A stretch of DNA of 64,000 nucleotides from Atrichornis clamosus. Taxonomy: Eukaryota; Chordata; Aves; Passeriformes; Menuridae. The notes under the pieces were generated by a model. It made no database searches and had not been told where the DNA came from. It worked only from the letters and a program-made list of their open reading frames with translations. Shown here piece after piece: positions 60,010 to 64,000 of this stretch. The stretch spans positions 124,001-188,000 of the forward strand of contig WBMZ01014177.1 of the NCBI GenBank assembly GCA_013400975.1. Reading direction: 5' to 3'. Made by a program: the position numbers and the translations under genes. How positions within the stretch are numbered: the first letter of the stretch is position 1; every line of letters starts with the position of its first letter.

Positions 60010-60620
60010 ATCGGAAGCACAAGCAATACCAAGAGACACCCGTGAGCGCACATTGAGGGAGCCCGGACTCCACGCAGCCGCGCTCAGGGCTCCCCCTTTT
60101 CCGGGGGAGCACCTGGCTCTCCCAGCCCTGGAGCAAGGGCTCCCCCCAGCCCCTCTCTGAGGGGACACCTCATACAGCTTCATTTTGGCCCAGGGAGGGG
60201 AGCCCTTGCTGCTCCGCCATCGTCTCCAAGCCTGTTGGACCACAGGGCCCTCAGGGCACCGTGTCCAGCCAAGGGCAGCCCCACTGCAGACCTCCCTCCC
60301 GACCCGCGCTAGCCACCGGCTCCAAGCCCCCGCGGTACTATCAACGAGCAAAGAGGCAACAAAACCACCAGCATCGGCATGTGCTCTTACCTGGAGAAGG
60401 AGCGCCCTGCCACGGTCTGCCCGCTCCGGTCGGCAGCGCTGCTCTGTGGAGAGCTGCAGCCCCCCAGACACTCAACCCAGAGCGGGCACAGCGCCCGGGG
60501 CAGAGGGGCTCAGCTGAGGGACAACCCCGCCTCCCGCCGCGGGCACACACCTGGCACCAGGGCACAGCTGCGGCCTATTCTCGAACCGGGGCTGGGAGGA
60601 ATAGGTGCTGTCACGCACTG
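60010..60620 (-). promoter_or_regulatory. GC-rich, CpG-containing segment with minus-strand splice donor
   Basis: About 600 bases of GC-rich sequence contain repeated CpGs. On the minus strand it holds a near-ideal donor, CCAG followed by GTAAGAG, with the exon edge at 60390. The signals would fit a first exon of a minus-strand transcript. Translated frames on either strand are low-complexity and match nothing known. Confidence 0.3.
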
Positions 60621-62506
60621 GGGAAAGGGCTGAGTAGTCTTTCGAGTGGCAGCCCTCAGGCAGCGATTTCTGACCTCTTTCTCCTTTGTTTAACCATCCC
60701 CTCCCCAGAGATAAGAGCTGTCCCTCAGTGGCTGCCAGGACAGGGTGTGTGTGTGTGCTCCCACACATGCCGTGAGTAAGGCAGGTGAGATTTGCTCAAG
60801 CAGGACTGGAAATCATGTGAAGGACAAAGCTGCCTGTCTCGGAACCAGAATACACCCAGCCAGAGCAAGAAAAGTCTGTCTGGAATAACACGGCATGAGT
60901 TTGCAGATGTAGAGAACGAAAATAGCCCTTGTGAGGCAGATCAGCCCTCCGTGTGTCAAACTCCCACACAGCCCAGCCTGGCAGGAGATCAGCAAACCTC
61001 GGGGTCTCGGCGTGTGGCCCCCCAGCCAGCTTCCTGGGAAGTCAGCACACACAAACGTCTTGTTTCTGAACAGTTGATGTGCAAGCAATGAGCACATCCT
61101 GTCCTTCAGACTCACAGCAGAAGCAGAACGTCACAGTTATGACTTAAGATGCCAAGCACCAACATGGAACGTGCAGATCTGCACGCAGAGGGGAACAGAT
61201 GCAAACACAACCGCTCACGGACACTACTCCTGTGTTTGTAAACCCGCTCAGCTCCCTGCTCAGAGAATCTGCGTTTAACTCCAGCGGTGAGTACTTGTGC
61301 TCTGGCTGCTGAAGGTCTTGCTCGTTGCTAGTGTCTCTGCAATTGCGTAACTCATCACTGATGGGTCATTCACAAGGTTCCCGACCCAACCACTCACAGC
61401 TGGTTTAACTTTGCTCTGTGCTGACTGGTCCGCAGCTGTAGCATACCAGCATGTGGTTTTAAACAAAAGAAAACTAAACCGACCCTATTGCTCTTCTTTC
61501 TTCATTTTTTTTTGAAGGGGTGGATGAGAATCAGCCTATCCTTTCTGCAACAGCAGCAAGGATAACTTTGGTTTTAGTAATGCAAATCACACAGTGACAG
61601 AGGTGAGGCGGAAGGACCCAAAGCACTGTAGCATGGCTGAGCAGGCAGCCCACGAAGGCTCAGCTGTAAACACCTACTCCAGCCCAGATATGTCCGGGAG
61701 TCTTACATGAGCTACTGAAAATAACAGGAAATAACATTATGTTTCATTCGTGTCTGCAGAGCGGCACACAGCTCTACAAATGGCGAGACAGTGATTTCCT
61801 CTCATCGGCCTTAAAAAAAGTACTACATTGTAACCGAGGCAGCAGATTTGTTACCATCTGAAATTTATCATTTCTCTGTAGCAACCAAGTCCCTTCTGCC
61901 TGGCTGGTGCTGCCAGATGTTCATTTCACTGTAATTTAGTCACACACACAAGACACTGGCTTGCACTGCCCTTTCTCTGTTTTCCCCATTAGCAATCCTC
62001 TTTGCTTCCTGGTCATGATTTCATTAGCAGTAAGTGATGCAACAGCCAGGTGAAGTTGTACAAAGAAGTTTTTATTAAGCGTGCTGGTGGGCTGTGCTGC
62101 CTGCTGAAGCTTTGCAGAGGGACAACGCCCATGTTCCAGGGTGTGATGTTAAACCTCTGCACTGCACAGGAGTAAGAGCCTTCCTGGGAGCCTTTCTCCA
62201 CTGCCCCTTGGGCAGCTGTCACTCATCTCCATCCAAAAGAGCACACCCTGCTTCCTCAGGCACAGGCTGGGTACCTACATGGACAGGCTCCACCCTGGCA
62301 AAGCTACAGCAATATCATCTTCTCTTTGGCATCGTCTCTCCCCAATCCCTTTTCACGGCTTGTTTTTGTTCCCTGCAGACTGTTTTTAATGCTATGCTTT
62401 AAAGTAGAAGGCTACCAAGTACAGTCCGTTCGAGGAGCTTCTGCACATATAAACTGAGCTCCAATACCATTTCAAGAAAGCCAGTGGCTTCTATTCTTCA
62501 TGTTCT

Positions 62507-62553
62507 AGCACTAGAATATGCTAACCTGTAAAGCACTAGAATATGCTAACCTG
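62507..62553. repeat. 22-bp tandem duplication, 25-bp period
   Basis: Bases 62507-62528 recur identically at 62532-62553 with a 3-base spacer. It is a simple local duplication. Confidence 0.9.
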
Positions 62554-64000
62554 AGCACAACTGAGAATTTAGGCATAACACAGTTACAAGCAGGAATAAA
62601 GAAAGACAAAACCTTCATTTATTACAAAAATCTTAATTTAAAAAAAAAAACAAACCAAACCTGCCTGGAAGAACAGTGTTGCCCTGTACTTCCAGAAGCA
62701 ACAGTACTAAGAAGGTATGTTTGCCTTGTGGCTTATCCACTTTATCAAAGTATTGCATTTAGCTCACCCACATCTTGCTTTCTAATGTTGGCCAGATTTT
62801 CTTTCCTTAATAACCAGCTTTTATGGCCTCATCTCTACATGTATTTACCCAGCTGCTATGTATTTGCTAGGGGAGCACGTGTGTCACTTCATGTTTCAGA
62901 AGGGCTTTTAACCCTCGCCTCTGGGCAGTCAGGATTTCCTGCTCTGCAGCAGCAGGAACAGAACGAGACAGGAAACATTGCCGGCTGCTGCCACGGGCTG
63001 GGAGGGAGCAAGGTCAGCGGCTGGGTTTGAACCTTCTCATTACTCCCCCATCCTCAGGATTGTGTCTAGTCAAGAACTGGACTTCCCAAATTGCCCTTTT
63101 ATGTTTTCAGTATCTGCCGAACTTGAGTACCTAACACCAGTGATATTCCTTGTCTTTAAACTGCTGTGAATATCGTGTTGCTGAGCCAGCACTGACTGAT
63201 GCAACGGCAGCGCCGGATATCCAAATGCTCAGTGTCCGTGTCACTCATGGGAATAGAGCCAAGCCCTTCCAGCGGCCTGGAATGGGAGAATTTTTATCAC
63301 AACCCTGTCTTGAGACCATCCATTTTATCTTTTGCTGTGCAGGAGCATCGTGAGAAGTCAGCAACACTCAGACAAGCCACGTGATACTGAACAGCAGAGT
63401 TGGGACAATCATTTGACATTCTTCATAATTTAAAAATACGGTTTTAAAGCATTATTTTTAAACAAATACATTTTTCTCTTATTTCCTAATACGATCGCAA
63501 GTTTTAGATTTTAGCACACACACAAATCCACGGCTGTGGTCAACACTTCTGTTTTATCCTCCAGAGGGCTGCTATGATACTTTACAGTACCACAACAAAT
63601 ACATTAATGTAAAAGCTGCTGTGTCCCCATATGGGGGGAGGCACTACTACGTACTACCGTGAAGGTAGGAACAGGCAGACTGCTACTCCAACAGGAATGT
63701 TATACTGGAAATTATAATTGAAATAAATTTAGCTGTATTCTGAATCAAAATGAAAGATTCATAGTTTCCCATAAAAAGATCAATGCTTTGTTTTTCCAAA
63801 GCGCAAAACCAAATTCATAAAAGAAACATTTTACAGCATTTCAGTAAAGATACGTATTATTGCAGTTTGTATTGGTAAATACTGCAAGTAACTACGTTTT
63901 AAAGCATCATAGCCCCCATGTTTTTGAAAGGGAATTTTTAATTTCGAACTGACAGCATTAGTGTTTTTCAGAGACAGCACAGAAAACATTTTTGAACAGT

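Larger units (their letters stand above)
55838..64000. other. Intergenic, no gene recognised
   Basis: No homologous exon was recognised to the end of the window. It contains a GC-rich segment at 60010-60620, a short TG run near 60744-60756, a 22-bp duplication at 62507-62553 and an A-tract near 62640. The 170-codon + strand frame at 62518-63030 begins inside that duplication and looks like chance. Confidence 0.5.

Noticed and set aside
62518..63030. 170-codon + strand ORF
   Set aside because: It starts inside a 22-bp local duplication, crosses an A-tract, has no domain-like pattern and no supporting promoter. It is the sort of length chance can give in 64 kb.
27200..64000. AGPS exons on the minus strand, expected from human gene order
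   Set aside because: Back-translations of the conserved C-terminal residues were looked for by eye and not found. The gene probably lies beyond the window; a tblastn search would settle it.
1..64000. tRNA genes, CRISPR-like arrays, endogenous retroviral genes
   Set aside because: Looked for T-loop words, regular spaced repeats and retroviral or transposase ORFs; none seen beyond the CR1 fragment.

Overview
The window looks like genomic DNA from a sauropsid, most likely a bird. It has vertebrate GT-AG exons, a CR1 LINE 3' fragment (5565-5770), CpG-island promoters and very few interspersed repeats for 64 kb. Only two protein-coding genes can be supported, both on the + strand. They are neighbours in the human 2q31 segment as well (PDE11A next to TTC30A/TTC30B, then AGPS).

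Layout: 1-18571 is the 3' part of PDE11A (dual cAMP/cGMP phosphodiesterase 11A), with three coding exons at 2952-3026, 4902-4985 and 18410-18571 and large introns. About 6 kb further on is an intronless, intact TTC30/IFT70 gene (ATG 24665, stop 26665, 666 codons). It has its own CpG-island promoter with CCAAT, CACGTG, two ETS-like sites and a near-perfect RFX X-box, as expected for a ciliary gene. Its 3' end has two poly(A) signals near 27133-27159.

From about 27.2 kb to 64 kb no exon could be recognised. AGPS, the expected next neighbour on the minus strand, was looked for by eye and not found. This stretch holds an orphan CpG island (about 33.1-33.9 kb) with CTCF-like motifs, GC-rich pockets at 28.75, 40.9 and 60.0-60.6 kb, a 91-bp-period tandem duplication with an inverted junction (55.7 kb), a 30-bp palindrome (31.8 kb) and simple repeats.

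The most interesting signals are regulatory. A perfect palindromic RFX X-box lies alone between PDE11A and TTC30 (20632-20646). The TTC30-proximal X-box contains an upstream ATG in strong Kozak context, opening a 46-codon ORF that overlaps the main start. PDE11A and TTC30 share no enzymatic pathway that the sequence shows. Their adjacency is old synteny, and RFX control of TTC30 is inferred. No prokaryotic, viral or mobile gene system was seen.
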